Assembly: GCA_016215105.1 (NCBI GenBank)
Contig: JACRLJ010000115.1
Location: 1-53,301, forward strand
Origin: Candidatus Hydrogenedentota bacterium
GTDB lineage: Bacteria > Hydrogenedentota > Hydrogenedentia > Hydrogenedentales > SLHB01
DNA length: 53,301 bases
Direction: 5' to 3'
Position numbers and translations under genes: made by a program. A model generated the notes under the pieces. It saw nothing but the letters and a program-made list of their open reading frames with translations, was not told where the DNA came from and did no database searches. Of this stretch, positions 37,832 through 46,127 are shown one piece after another (positions within the stretch are counted from its first letter, which is position 1; each line of letters starts with the position of its first letter).

Positions 37832-38569
37832 TCACTTGCCGCCGGCCCAACGAATAGCGTTCTCAAGAATTTGGCGGTAATTGGGATTCGAGTAGGCCGT
37901 CGGCCCATGACCGGATTGGATGACAACGATTCGGGCCTTGCCATACTTGTTAGTCCAGGCAATAACCGGCGCGCTCTTGGGATGATTCACCTTGAGTAAG
38001 GGCGTGATTCCCCGCTCGATATCGTAGTCGCTGTAGGTTTCGTCCACGAGTTCGAAGTCCTTCATTCCTTTTGTAATGGGGTGCTTAGGATCGGCGATCT
38101 GGACGGTAAAATGCACGTCGTGCTCGTAGCCGCTCTTGGAATGTTCGACGCCGTTGACGGTCAGGGGCTTGGTGTAGTAGCGGCCGCCGAGTATCTTCCG
38201 GAATTCCGGCCAATAGAGATAGTTGGCCATGCTGTGATGGATCGCGACCAGCCCCTTGCCGTCTTTCTTCAGCAAGCGGACGAGATCCTGCTTCTGCTCG
38301 TCCGAAATCTCCTGAACCATGTCGTAGAGGACGACAACGTCGTACGACTTGGCGGCCTCGCGCGTGTACAGCGCGTTGGCCGCCGGCTGAACGGCTTCCG
38401 TGTACTCCACGCCCGGCATCGTCTTAAACAGGTCGAAAAACGGATCGTGGTCAAAGCCGTGCCCGCCGGTTACCACGAGAAGCCGCAACGGGTGCTGAGC
38501 CGCGGCCGCCTGGGAAGTCGCAAAAGCCAACAGCGCAACGACGCAAAGCCACACCACACTCGATCTCAT
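37832..38569 (-). CDS. ThuA-like domain protein, secreted
   Basis: The 245-residue precursor has a signal peptide (VVWLCVVALLAFATSQAAAA) followed by a ThuA-like, class I glutamine amidotransferase-like fold: LLVVTGGHGFDHDPFF, YDVVVLYDMVQEISDEQKQDLVRLLKKDGKGLVAIHHSMANY, and the end RIVVIQSGHGPTAYSNPNYRQILENAIRWAGG. These proteins are common in PVC-type bacteria and are linked to sugar metabolism, but few reactions are known. AAAGGAC is upstream of the ATG. It sits alone between a cytochrome gene and an EcsC-family gene. Confidence 0.9.
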   Translation of the reverse strand: MRSSVVWLCVVALLAFATSQAAAAQHPLRLLVVTGGHGFDHDPFFDLFKTMPGVEYTEAVQPAANALYTREAAKSYDVVVLYDMVQEISDEQKQDLVRLLKKDGKGLVAIHHSMANYLYWPEFRKILGGRYYTKPLTVNGVEHSKSGYEHDVHFTVQIADPKHPITKGMKDFELVDETYSDYDIERGITPLLKVNHPKSAPVIAWTNKYGKARIVVIQSGHGPTAYSNPNYRQILENAIRWAGGK

Positions 38570-38602
38570 GTCGCAGTCCTTTCGCAGATTGGAACGCCCA
38601 TC

Positions 38603-39385
38603 TCAGCTTAGCCTCAGATAGTCTTCCTTCACGAGTTCAAGCCCATGCGCCCTCTCAAGGCGGCGCATGATGAAGTGCCCGCGCGCCATGCTTTGGAAAT
38701 GGTCGATGAACACCGTGTTCACGATAGCCCCGCCCGCGGCGCCAAGTACAGGAATGGCTTGCGCGGCGGCCTTCTCCAACACGGACAACTCGAACTGGGC
38801 GCCCACGCGCGCGAGAAAGCGCGCCACGGCCGGCGCGGCCTGCCGCGCCAAGCCGTTCTCGGCGATGTAGTGCGCGGCTTGCGACAGCGACTTCGCAAGC
38901 GTCGCGCGAACGGCGAAATAGCCGGATTCGGCCGCGTCATCCCCTCGAGCGCGGCCACCAAGCGCGAACACTTCCAAGCACGCGAGCTTGGTTTCCGGTG
39001 CCTTGATGATCTCGCCTTCGCTGCGGGCGACATCGGCTATGGACCGCAACATGATCACGGTAGACACGGGCAGTTCGACCGCCAGCGCGGCCAATCCCAA
39101 CGCGCCGCCGCTGGCGCCCGTCGCGGCGACGGCAAATTTGTGGACGCGGTTGGACGCGGCGGCGCGCGGCCGATTGCGCATGGTCGTGAGGGCGAATCGC
39201 AGCGCGGTCTCAAGCGAGGATTTGGTGACCCGATTGACGAGGCGGTGGGCGCCTTTAGGAAGCAAGGCCAATCCGGTTTCGATGGGAACGCCAATCAGAT
39301 CGGTAATCTTGATCGCCAGACTTGGATTCTCTAGCAGCGTTTTCGCGTAGCGAAGATCGTCTGTCTCGGCCTTCGCGAGCCCCAT
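38603..39385 (-). CDS. EcsC family protein
   Basis: The 260-residue protein shows the EcsC pattern: GASGGALGLAALAVELPVSTVIMLRSIADVARSEGE, then ALGGR and a C-terminal PVLGAAGGAIVNTVFIDHFQSMARGHF. These are hydrophobic, Gly/Ala-rich segments that may associate with membranes. In Bacillus, EcsC is encoded with an ABC transporter. Here no transporter is adjacent, so its role is unknown. AGGAG precedes the ATG at 39385. A longer frame from 39457 would run into the neighbouring tRNA and is rejected. Confidence 0.85.
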   Translation of the reverse strand: MGLAKAETDDLRYAKTLLENPSLAIKITDLIGVPIETGLALLPKGAHRLVNRVTKSSLETALRFALTTMRNRPRAAASNRVHKFAVAATGASGGALGLAALAVELPVSTVIMLRSIADVARSEGEIIKAPETKLACLEVFALGGRARGDDAAESGYFAVRATLAKSLSQAAHYIAENGLARQAAPAVARFLARVGAQFELSVLEKAAAQAIPVLGAAGGAIVNTVFIDHFQSMARGHFIMRRLERAHGLELVKEDYLRLS

Positions 39386-39414
39386 GAATGTCTCCTGGCG
39401 GAGGAAGGTATAAG

Positions 39415-39500
<86 letters not shown>

Positions 39501-39578
39501 GAGAGTAACCCTATGGTACACCACGCACAGCCGATCATTCAAATTCAGCCGAGAGAGAGCCGCGCCCCGCGGCGCCCT

Positions 39579-39614
39579 GTCCACTTCGTCCACTCAGTCC
39601 GATCAGTCCGATCC
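39579..39614. repeat. Four imperfect 9-bp tandem repeats
   Basis: Four 9-base units run in tandem (two GTCCACTYM-like, two GTCCGATCM-like) immediately after the rmlA stop at 39603 and into its end. The same 9-base style recurs at 40826. Confidence 0.6.
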
Positions 39615-40502
39615 GGCTCTCTCACGTCCCTTCAACTCGCGCTTCAGCAACTCCCGCAGATACACCGCATACGCGCTCTTGCCCATGCTTTCCGCCTCCG
39701 CGGCCACCTGCTCAGGACCTATCCAGCCGTTATGCCACGCAATCTCTTCCAGACACGCAATCTTAAGTCCCTGACGATCCTCGATGGCCTGCACAAACAT
39801 CCCCGCTTCCATGAGGCTCTGATTCGTCCCCGTATCGAGCCACGCAATCCCGCGCCCGAGTATCGAGACCTTCAACTTTCCCTGTTCAAGATAGACCCGG
39901 TTGAGATCGGTGATTTCAAGTTCGCCCCGCGCGCTCGGCTTGAGCGCCTTCGCGGCCTTCGCGACGTGCGGGCCGTAGAAGTAAAGGCCCGGAACCGCAT
40001 AGTGGCTCTTCGGAACTTTCGGCTTTTCCTCAAGGCTGACCACATTGCCCTGGTCGTCGAATTCGACCACGCCATACCGCTCGGGGTCACTAACATAGTA
40101 GCCGAAGACCAATCCGCCGTCCTTCAACGTGGCCGCCTCACGCAAAATATTGGACATGCCGCCGCCATAGAAAATGTTGTCACCGAGGATGAGACAGGCC
40201 GGCTGGTCACCCAGGAATTTCTCGCCAATGATAAACGCCTGCGCGAGCCCGTCCGGACTCGGCTGCTCGGCATAGGAAATCGAGATCCCGAGACGCGTCC
40301 CATCGCCCAACAGCTTCTCGAACTGCGGAAGATCCGTCGGCGTCGAGATGAGCAACACATCCCGTATCCCCGCCAGCATAAGCGCGCTGAGCGGATAATA
40401 AATCATCGGCTTATCGAACACCGGCAACAATTGTTTGCTGACCACCCGCGTCAAAGGATGCAGACGCGTCCCCGCGCCCCCAGCCAAGATAATGCCCTTC
40501 AT
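39603..40502 (-). CDS. rmlA: Glucose-1-phosphate thymidylyltransferase
   Basis: RmlA makes dTDP-glucose from dTTP and glucose-1-phosphate, the first step of dTDP-rhamnose synthesis for surface polysaccharides. The 299-residue protein starts [18 protein letters not shown] and has [16 protein letters not shown], then [27 protein letters not shown] and [14 protein letters not shown]. All are characteristic of the enzyme, and the length is typical. GGAGGT lies nine bases before the ATG at 40502; an upstream extension in frame is rejected. The other rml genes (B, C, D) are not in this window. Confidence 0.95.
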   Translation of the reverse strand: MKGIILAGGAGTRLHPLTRVVSKQLLPVFDKPMIYYPLSALMLAGIRDVLLISTPTDLPQFEKLLGDGTRLGISISYAEQPSPDGLAQAFIIGEKFLGDQPACLILGDNIFYGGGMSNILREAATLKDGGLVFGYYVSDPERYGVVEFDDQGNVVSLEEKPKVPKSHYAVPGLYFYGPHVAKAAKALKPSARGELEITDLNRVYLEQGKLKVSILGRGIAWLDTGTNQSLMEAGMFVQAIEDRQGLKIACLEEIAWHNGWIGPEQVAAEAESMGKSAYAVYLRELLKRELKGRERAGSD

Positions 40503-40607
40503 GACACCTCCAATTCTCGAAGCTAATCCGCCGAAATTGCGTAGTAAAGCGAAGGATAGCAAATGGCGCCCGGGAAAAGCATGTCAGCCGATTTTCGGAA
40601 GTTGGCC

Positions 40608-40662
40608 GGGACTGACCCCGTCCTTCGCACCGCAGTTTCGTGCGAAACACGGGGTCTGTCCC
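40608..40662. repeat. REP-like palindrome with GGGAC ends, copy 2
   Basis: Arms at 40609-40630 and 40640-40661 form a near-perfect inverted repeat around a 9-base loop. The right arm is identical in sequence to that of the copy at 20009-20062, and the left arm differs by only one base. Confidence 0.8.
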
Positions 40663-40825
40663 TCACCCGAACGGTAAGCAAGGCATTCAACACGGAAACG
40701 TGATCCGGCAGAAGTTCAATTAATCCGCAACACTTCCAAGCCCCATTCCATCGCATCCACTCTCTCCAAGCTTCCCCTACTCTGTCCCAAGTCCCCGCTT
40801 CGCACTCGTCCCACCCTTGTTCCGC

Positions 40826-40875
40826 GTCCACTCGGTCCACTCGGTCCACTCGGTCCACTCGGTCCACTCGGTCCA
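40826..40875. repeat. Perfect 9-bp tandem array (GTCCACTCG)
   Basis: Five identical GTCCACTCG units in a row (40826-40870) plus a partial sixth. It lies in a gene-free region. Slippage should make its copy number variable between strains. Confidence 0.85.
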
Positions 40876-41166
40876 GACCCCAGCCCCCATCGCCCCCTTG
40901 TTTCGCGAACTCTCTGACTTCGCCCCACGGCCAAGGCTGCGCTGCGCGCAGCAAAGGACTCAGAATACCCCTTCTTCGGATGGTAAGCTCGCCCCAGGCA
41001 TGTGAGTGTGTGTTATTGGGTCTTGGCGCCCAAGCGGCGCGACGGGACGGCGCGCCTACTTTTGGGAGATTCCCGTGGGGTTGGACGGCGGTTGAGGACA
41101 ACCGCTCTCCCGATGATGGACCTCCCTCGGGCTGGCGTCGTCGTGTACGGTAATTGATGCGAGTGG

Positions 41167-41688
41167 TTATTTGCCGTTGGCGACGAAGCTGTCGAGGCGT
41201 TGCTGGATCAGGTCGGAGATGGATTGGATGTTGTTGGTGATTTCGGGGTTGAGGGCGTTGAGGGCGCCGAGGATGTTTTGGGCTTCGCTGATGCCTTGGC
41301 TGATGGCGCCGCCGATGAAGGTGGCGAATTGTTTGCGGGCTTCTTCGTCGCTGAGGGCGGCGCGGGCCGGGGTGGAGCGCCATTTCTCGAAGGCGCCGAG
41401 GGCGAAGTCGGCGATACGGCCGGCGGTGGCTTCGTTGGAGGTGTCGATGGCCTGTCCTTCGGGGATGCCGAGGGCGGCCTTGGCGTCGGACACGACGGAG
41501 CGGATCTTGTCGTAGGCGCGTTCGAGGAGGATGCTGTTGGCCTGGGCTGGGGTGACCTGGCTATTCGAACCGAAGGATACGGAGTCGGTTTGGGTGGTTG
41601 ATTGGCCCTTTTGCTGGGCTTTGGGCTTGGAAAGGGGGTCCTGGTAGAGTACCGGTTGCGGCGTGATTGGCGGTATGTTGGTTGCCAT
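41167..41688 (-). CDS. DUF5610 domain protein
   Basis: The 173-residue protein has a disordered, Gln/Thr/Ser-rich N-terminus (residues 1-45) followed by a helical domain: LLERAYDKIRSVVSDAKAALGIPEGQAIDTS, ATAGRIADFALGAFEKW and FIGGAISQGISEAQNILGALNALNPEI. This pattern matches my recollection of DUF5610. Its function is unknown. No signal peptide or membrane helix is visible. GAGGGAAA precedes the ATG at 41688. It sits alone between repeat-rich spacers. Confidence 0.75.
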   Translation of the reverse strand: MATNIPPITPQPVLYQDPLSKPKAQQKGQSTTQTDSVSFGSNSQVTPAQANSILLERAYDKIRSVVSDAKAALGIPEGQAIDTSNEATAGRIADFALGAFEKWRSTPARAALSDEEARKQFATFIGGAISQGISEAQNILGALNALNPEITNNIQSISDLIQQRLDSFVANGK

Positions 41689-41871
41689 GGAAATTTCCCT
41701 CGTGTTGAACTTGGTTCCCGTGATCCACTACGTGCTAGCGGTATTATCGGCAAATTCTTGAAAACCTTTAGCGGGAAGTGGCAGGGTCTTTGTTCTGGAC
41801 CCGGCGGTCGTGGACGCGCGAAAGCTCGAGTTCCCTTCGCAGGGCTGGCCAATCACGCGGGCTCGGGGGCA

Positions 41872-41894
41872 GCCTGCGCTCGTCGAGCGCAGGC
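41872..41894. repeat. Small perfect palindrome, family 2, copy 1
   Basis: Arms GCCTGCGCTC (41872-41881) and GAGCGCAGGC (41885-41894) around GTC. The following bases (GTACTTGG) resemble those after the copy at 43633-43653 (AATACTTGG), so they are copies of one element. Confidence 0.7.
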
Positions 41895-41987
41895 GTACTT
41901 GGGTGGCCGCTGTTGGGTGGAGGCCGTTGCGTGGAGGCCCCGCGGTATTCTACAAATGGTCCGGGTGTGTTGAAGGAGCACTGGTTT

Positions 41988-42311
41988 ATGCCTTGGCGCG
42001 AAGAAGATATCGAGATCGATTTCTATAAGAGTTCCGGACCTGGGGGACAGAAAAAGAATACGACCGAGTCGTCGGTGCGGGTGCGGCATCTGCCGACCGG
42101 GATTGTAGTCATCGCGACGGAGTCGCGTTCGCAGCATCGCAACAAAGCGGCGGCGTTGGAGGAATTGGAGCGGCGGCTGGAACTACGGAACCGGCGCCGC
42201 ACGCCCAGGATTCCCACGCGTCAGAGCCGCGCGTCGAAGGCGCGGCGGTTGGATGAGAAGAAGAAGGTGGGGGAGAAGAAGCGGTTGAGGCGGAGTCCGG
42301 GAGATGAGTAG
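41988..42311 (+). CDS. Peptide chain release factor-like protein (GGQ, ArfB-like)
   Basis: The 107-residue protein consists of the release-factor catalytic domain with GGQ in [27 protein letters not shown], followed by [20 protein letters not shown] and a very basic C-terminal tail ([22 protein letters not shown]). GGQ hydrolyses peptidyl-tRNA on the ribosome. The absence of the codon-recognition domain and the basic tail suggest a rescue factor of the ArfB/YaeJ type, or the related RF-H-like family, rather than RF1 or RF2. AAGGAG lies about nine bases before the ATG. The long upstream frame is not supported. Confidence 0.88.
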   Translation: MPWREEDIEIDFYKSSGPGGQKKNTTESSVRVRHLPTGIVVIATESRSQHRNKAAALEELERRLELRNRRRTPRIPTRQSRASKARRLDEKKKVGEKKRLRRSPGDE

Positions 42312-42499
42312 TGGGGGCTTGACGGCGGGGTTCAGGGTTCAGGGTTCAGGGTCTGGGGTTTGGGGGCTGGGGTTTGGAAATCGGGAAGGGGACGCGGCGG
42401 GGGCTTTCGACGTGGGCTGGGGCGGTGGTATGATGGGGCGCACGGCAGGATGTTGGATAGCAGATAATCGTTACGTTTGTTTTCACAGAGGAGAAGGCC
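42312..42499. other. Short G-rich intergenic region
   Basis: A G-rich segment (about 42327-42375) contains consecutive GGGTTCA-like units and GGGG runs on the plus strand. It could form quadruplex-like structures. No promoter pair was identified. Confidence 0.4.
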
Positions 42500-43612
42500 A
42501 TGCGTAGAGCATTAAGTTTGGCGGCGGGTTTGGTCATAGTGGGAGTGATCGCTGGAGGATGCGTCACGACGAAGGGTGATCGGGCGACGTCGTTGAAGAC
42601 TTCCAAGGCGCCGGCGTGGTCGCTGAAGGCCAATCAGGATGAGATGATTGTAGCGGTCTCGCCGGTACGGCAGTCCGTTCAGATACTGGGGAGTTCGGCG
42701 GCGATTCTGGGCGCGGGTATTGACGCCATCGCCAATGACAGGCACCGCAAGGCCATTCGGGAAGCGCTCACGGGGTATGACGCGGGCAAGGTGTTTGAAG
42801 AACGGATACAGAAGCGCTTGGTCGAGGCGACGCCGAATCTCAAACGCGTCGCGCCGGTAGGTTCTACGGCCGGCAAGCAGAGCCTGGACGAAGTGCAGAA
42901 GGAGCGCTACGCCAAGTTGGCCAAGGGCGGTGCGGATACGCTGTTGGACGTGAAGATGACCTACGGCCTGTTCGGGTACGAGGGGTTGCTGGTCACGAAG
43001 CTCGAGGGTACTCTCAAGCTGGTACCGGAGGGCCGGGAACTGTGGGGTGACACGATTGTGGTGTCGGCAGAGCCGATTCTGGCGCACGACAAGCTGTCGG
43101 ACCCGACCAATACGTTGGGACCAAACCTGTCGTCGCCGCGGCTTTCCGCGGATGACAACGCGATATCGAAATGGACGGGCGACGGCGGCAAGACGGTGCG
43201 CGCGCGATTCGAAGCGTCGGTGGATGGGGTCGTTTCGGCGCTGCTTTGCGATCTGGGCGTGGCGCACGAGGCCAGCGGCGAGTACTACCTTGGAAAGATG
43301 GCGATGAACCGGAAACGGTTCGAAGACGCGAACGTGTACTTTGAAAATGCGCTCAAACTCGACCCGAATTACGTCGATGCGGAGAACGGCCGCGCGGTGA
43401 ATCTGGCGCACAATAAGCAGGTAGATAAGGCCATCGAGCTCGCGCGCGGGATAACGGTGGCGCATCCGGACTATGGCCCCGCGTGGTTCAATCTGGCGTG
43501 GTGGTATGCGACGGACAAGAAGGACGCGGCTCAGGCGAAAGAGTGTTATGAGAAGGCGCGGGCGCTGGGTATGCCTGAGGAAAGCCGGATAGAGAAGGCT
43601 GCGGGGAAGTAA
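42500..43612 (+). CDS. Lipoprotein with C-terminal tetratricopeptide-like repeats
   Basis: The 370-residue precursor has a lipoprotein signal (LAAGLVIVGVIAGGC, Cys about residue 21). The middle part (about 30-250) has no recognisable family; it includes VSPVRQSVQILGSSAAILGAGIDAI and a beta-rich stretch (LLVTKLEGTLKLVPEGRELWGDTIVV). From about residue 260 there are TPR-like units: ASGEYYLGKMAMNRKRFEDANVYFENALKLDPNYVD, then AHPDYGPAWFNLAWWYATDK. GAGGAG lies before the ATG. It is probably a periplasmic or outer-membrane scaffold, but its partner is unknown. Confidence 0.75.
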   Translation: MRRALSLAAGLVIVGVIAGGCVTTKGDRATSLKTSKAPAWSLKANQDEMIVAVSPVRQSVQILGSSAAILGAGIDAIANDRHRKAIREALTGYDAGKVFEERIQKRLVEATPNLKRVAPVGSTAGKQSLDEVQKERYAKLAKGGADTLLDVKMTYGLFGYEGLLVTKLEGTLKLVPEGRELWGDTIVVSAEPILAHDKLSDPTNTLGPNLSSPRLSADDNAISKWTGDGGKTVRARFEASVDGVVSALLCDLGVAHEASGEYYLGKMAMNRKRFEDANVYFENALKLDPNYVDAENGRAVNLAHNKQVDKAIELARGITVAHPDYGPAWFNLAWWYATDKKDAAQAKECYEKARALGMPEESRIEKAAGK

Positions 43613-43632
43613 GTTGAGTGTAGATGGGGGAT

Positions 43633-43653
43633 GCCGCGCTCGGCGAGCGCGGC
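43633..43653. repeat. Small perfect palindrome, family 2, copy 2
   Basis: Arms GCCGCGCTC (43633-43641) and GAGCGCGGC (43645-43653) around three bases, in the gap between two convergent genes. It might act as a bidirectional terminator, although no T-run follows on either side. Confidence 0.65.
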
Positions 43654-43667
43654 AATACTTGGAGACG

Positions 43668-45932
43668 TTAGCGAGCGCGTCTCAGCAACAGCCTGAGGCA
43701 GGCCGCTGCGACAAGAACCAGGCTAACGGCGGTCATGTAGGCGCCTGCGCGAAGCCTTGGAGACGAGTAGAAGAATTCGACGTCGTGCGGGCCTTTGGGA
43801 AGCGCGACGCCTCGAAAGAGTCCGTCCACGGCCACGACGTTCGTGAGCGTTCCGTCCACGGTAGCCCGCCATCCCGGGTACCACGTATCGGACAGCACCA
43901 GAAGACCTGGCGGCGTGTCCTCGACATGAACTCGAACGCGCGAGTTCGTTGACTCCGTAACGGTAGCATTCGCGGGACGCGCCGGCGGTGTCATGGCGGA
44001 CAGCGCCGCCTCGACCAAGGGAGGCTGACTCGAGTCGAGGAGAGCGGGATCGAATTTGTCCGTGTTGCGGGCCTCGTAGGTCATCCACGCCCGCGGTTTC
44101 ATTTCCAGGTCGTCAAACAGAATTGCGCCGGAAGCAAACACACGTCGCACTTTGAGATTTGGGCGAACAGACGCGAACGCTCCTTGAATATCTTCCTTGG
44201 TGAGCAGCAATGCGGGGGCGCCGGTACGGCGGAGCAGTAGCGGGTCATGCCGCAGTTTGCCGAAGAATTGCGCCTGTCGGTTCAGTAACGCGCCGCTGCT
44301 GAAGACCTGCGGCACGAGATTCCCGGCCAGGGGCCACCGGCCTAGCGCGGCGCTGCCGCTGATTCGTGATCCGCCTTCTTTGAGCGACTGGATAAACGGT
44401 GTTTCGGGAAACACCTGAGCGGGATCCTGGAAGGACAGGTTCGCGTGAAACGCGAAAAACAACTGGAGCGCGGTTGCGACTCCCAGACCGTACCCCATCA
44501 GCGCGTGCGACGGGCGAAGGAGCGTTGCGGCAAGGACGACCAGGTAAGCCGTGAGGAAGCCTGCGGCGATAAGAAGCTGCGACTTCAAAGGTGGGGCGGT
44601 AAGGCGCGGCTGGCTATGACTCCACCACAAGACCACCGCGCCGAACACCAGAAGCGCAGGCAAGAAAACGCACATGCGCACCACGGTTGTATGCGCTTCA
44701 TCGGGGTCGAGCGCAAGCCACTCATCGGCGGCGGCCACGGCGAGATAGGCCAATACGAGCGCATTGGCGGCAAGCAGCAGGTCGGGCGTCACGCGTCCGA
44801 GGAATGGCAATGGACTCAATCCCTTCGCGCCGAACAATGCAAGACACGTGAGCAGAAAGGCGGCGATGAGCATGGCTTCGATACGCCGGCGCTGTTGGGC
44901 AACTACGAAGCGGCGCAGGGAAAACCAGAGTGGCACAAAAAGGAATTGGACGAGCCCGACGTGCATTAGTGTTAAGGACAGGGCGGGAATGGCGCCGGAA
45001 GCGCGGCCTACTTCAGCCGGGGCCTTTCCAAAGAACTGCGGAAGGAAGCAGGAGACGGCATCGGCGATTCCCAACGGAGCGCCCATACCGTAGAGCAGCG
45101 CGGGATCCGCCTGTTTGGTGTACTCGGTGAAGGGAATGATTTGAATTGCCGCCAGTCCCAGCGCGGCCACTACTACGACGGCAAACGCGACAAAGGAAAG
45201 CCCCATCTGGACACCCTTGCTTCGCTCGAAATACATTCGCAACGCCAGATAGAGCGCGGCAAATGTTACGAGAACGATGGCCGTCTCGGGACTGCCTCCC
45301 AAAAGCATCAGGGCAAGAACTATGGCGCCACCCGGCCAGTAACGGGCTTGGCCGAGGGCCAGCCGCTCGGTGATCAGCAGGAGCAACGGAAACCATGGGA
45401 GTACATCTGAAGGCGGCAGAAGAAGACTACCGAAAATGTGTCCGCTGAGTTCGAATGCGGCGCCGGCCATGAAGGCCAGCGGCGGCGCGAAGCCCAATCG
45501 CCGAGCGGTGTAGAAGGCCGCGAGACCGGCGACCAGCATTTTGAGCAAGAATGAGAATCCCAGCGCCTTCTCAGGCGCGAGAAGATAGAATGGCGCTGAA
45601 AACGGCGAGAGGCAGCGCGTTTTCCAAAGTGCGAAGAACGGAGTTCCGCAGCCTTCCAAGGAGTCCCACAGGGGCAATTCACTGTGGCGGGCAGAGTCGG
45701 CGAGAAATACGTACCAGGGATAGTAGCGGAGGGCTTCGGCGTTGGCCGGGGAGGGCTCGCTTAAAGTATCGGGGCGCGCTTCCTCCCAGGGGGGCAGAGA
45801 CAGCAAGGCCGCCACGTCGACAGGGACTTTTCGGCCCATGATCGCGGGGTAGAGCGCGATTAGCGCTATCGCCGCCAGCAGGGCGACACAGAGCGCATTT
45901 TCGATACGGGATCGGCTCATTAACCGCACCAC
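43668..45932 (-). CDS. YfhO family multi-spanning membrane protein
   Basis: The 754-residue membrane protein has about twelve hydrophobic helices and a C-terminal extracytoplasmic domain. The family signature is the late VLSDTWYPGWRATVDG, followed by FRGVALPKGPHDVEFFYSS and a final helix pair. The N-terminus has LYPAIMGRKVPVDVAALLSLPPWEEA, also typical. YfhO proteins are GT-C-like and are involved in glycosylating lipoteichoic acid in Bacillus; the substrate here is unknown. GAGGAGG lies six bases before the GTG at 45932; an ATG at 45920 is possible. Confidence 0.85.
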   Translation of the reverse strand: MVRLMSRSRIENALCVALLAAIALIALYPAIMGRKVPVDVAALLSLPPWEEARPDTLSEPSPANAEALRYYPWYVFLADSARHSELPLWDSLEGCGTPFFALWKTRCLSPFSAPFYLLAPEKALGFSFLLKMLVAGLAAFYTARRLGFAPPLAFMAGAAFELSGHIFGSLLLPPSDVLPWFPLLLLITERLALGQARYWPGGAIVLALMLLGGSPETAIVLVTFAALYLALRMYFERSKGVQMGLSFVAFAVVVVAALGLAAIQIIPFTEYTKQADPALLYGMGAPLGIADAVSCFLPQFFGKAPAEVGRASGAIPALSLTLMHVGLVQFLFVPLWFSLRRFVVAQQRRRIEAMLIAAFLLTCLALFGAKGLSPLPFLGRVTPDLLLAANALVLAYLAVAAADEWLALDPDEAHTTVVRMCVFLPALLVFGAVVLWWSHSQPRLTAPPLKSQLLIAAGFLTAYLVVLAATLLRPSHALMGYGLGVATALQLFFAFHANLSFQDPAQVFPETPFIQSLKEGGSRISGSAALGRWPLAGNLVPQVFSSGALLNRQAQFFGKLRHDPLLLRRTGAPALLLTKEDIQGAFASVRPNLKVRRVFASGAILFDDLEMKPRAWMTYEARNTDKFDPALLDSSQPPLVEAALSAMTPPARPANATVTESTNSRVRVHVEDTPPGLLVLSDTWYPGWRATVDGTLTNVVAVDGLFRGVALPKGPHDVEFFYSSPRLRAGAYMTAVSLVLVAAACLRLLLRRAR

Positions 45933-46127
45933 AGGCCTCCTCTATACCGTTGTCAGGTCTAGAACGCCCGGCGAGTGAGGGACAGACGGACCCGAATGAC
46001 GCTACGTCAAGCGAAATCCATGTCCACCAAACGTAACGCCGGCATTTTTCCGGCGTTGCAGCAACTGAACTTTGCCGGCACGATGCCGGGGCTACAACTT
46101 CCCACTCTTAGCTTAGTGGCATTCAGG
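45933..46127. other. Intergenic region with an inverted repeat
   Basis: Between lpd and YfhO genes (both minus strand). It contains a 7-base-arm hairpin at 46036-46056 (ACGCCGG/CCGGCGT) and a second short GCCGG palindrome at about 46074-46089. The latter resembles part of the repeat at 10653. Confidence 0.45.

Larger units (their letters stand above)
40503..41166. other. Repeat-dense intergenic region
   Basis: About 660 bases with no convincing gene. It contains a REP-like palindrome (40608-40662), five perfect 9-base tandem units (40826-40870), and a small hairpin with 7-base arms at 41088-41105. Open frames here have repetitive or Arg/Pro-rich products and no family resemblance. Confidence 0.65.

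Noticed and set aside
40523-41383. 286-residue minus-strand frame upstream of rmlA
   Set aside because: It is built from tandem repeats and Arg/Pro-rich sequence, and overlaps the true DUF5610 gene in another frame.
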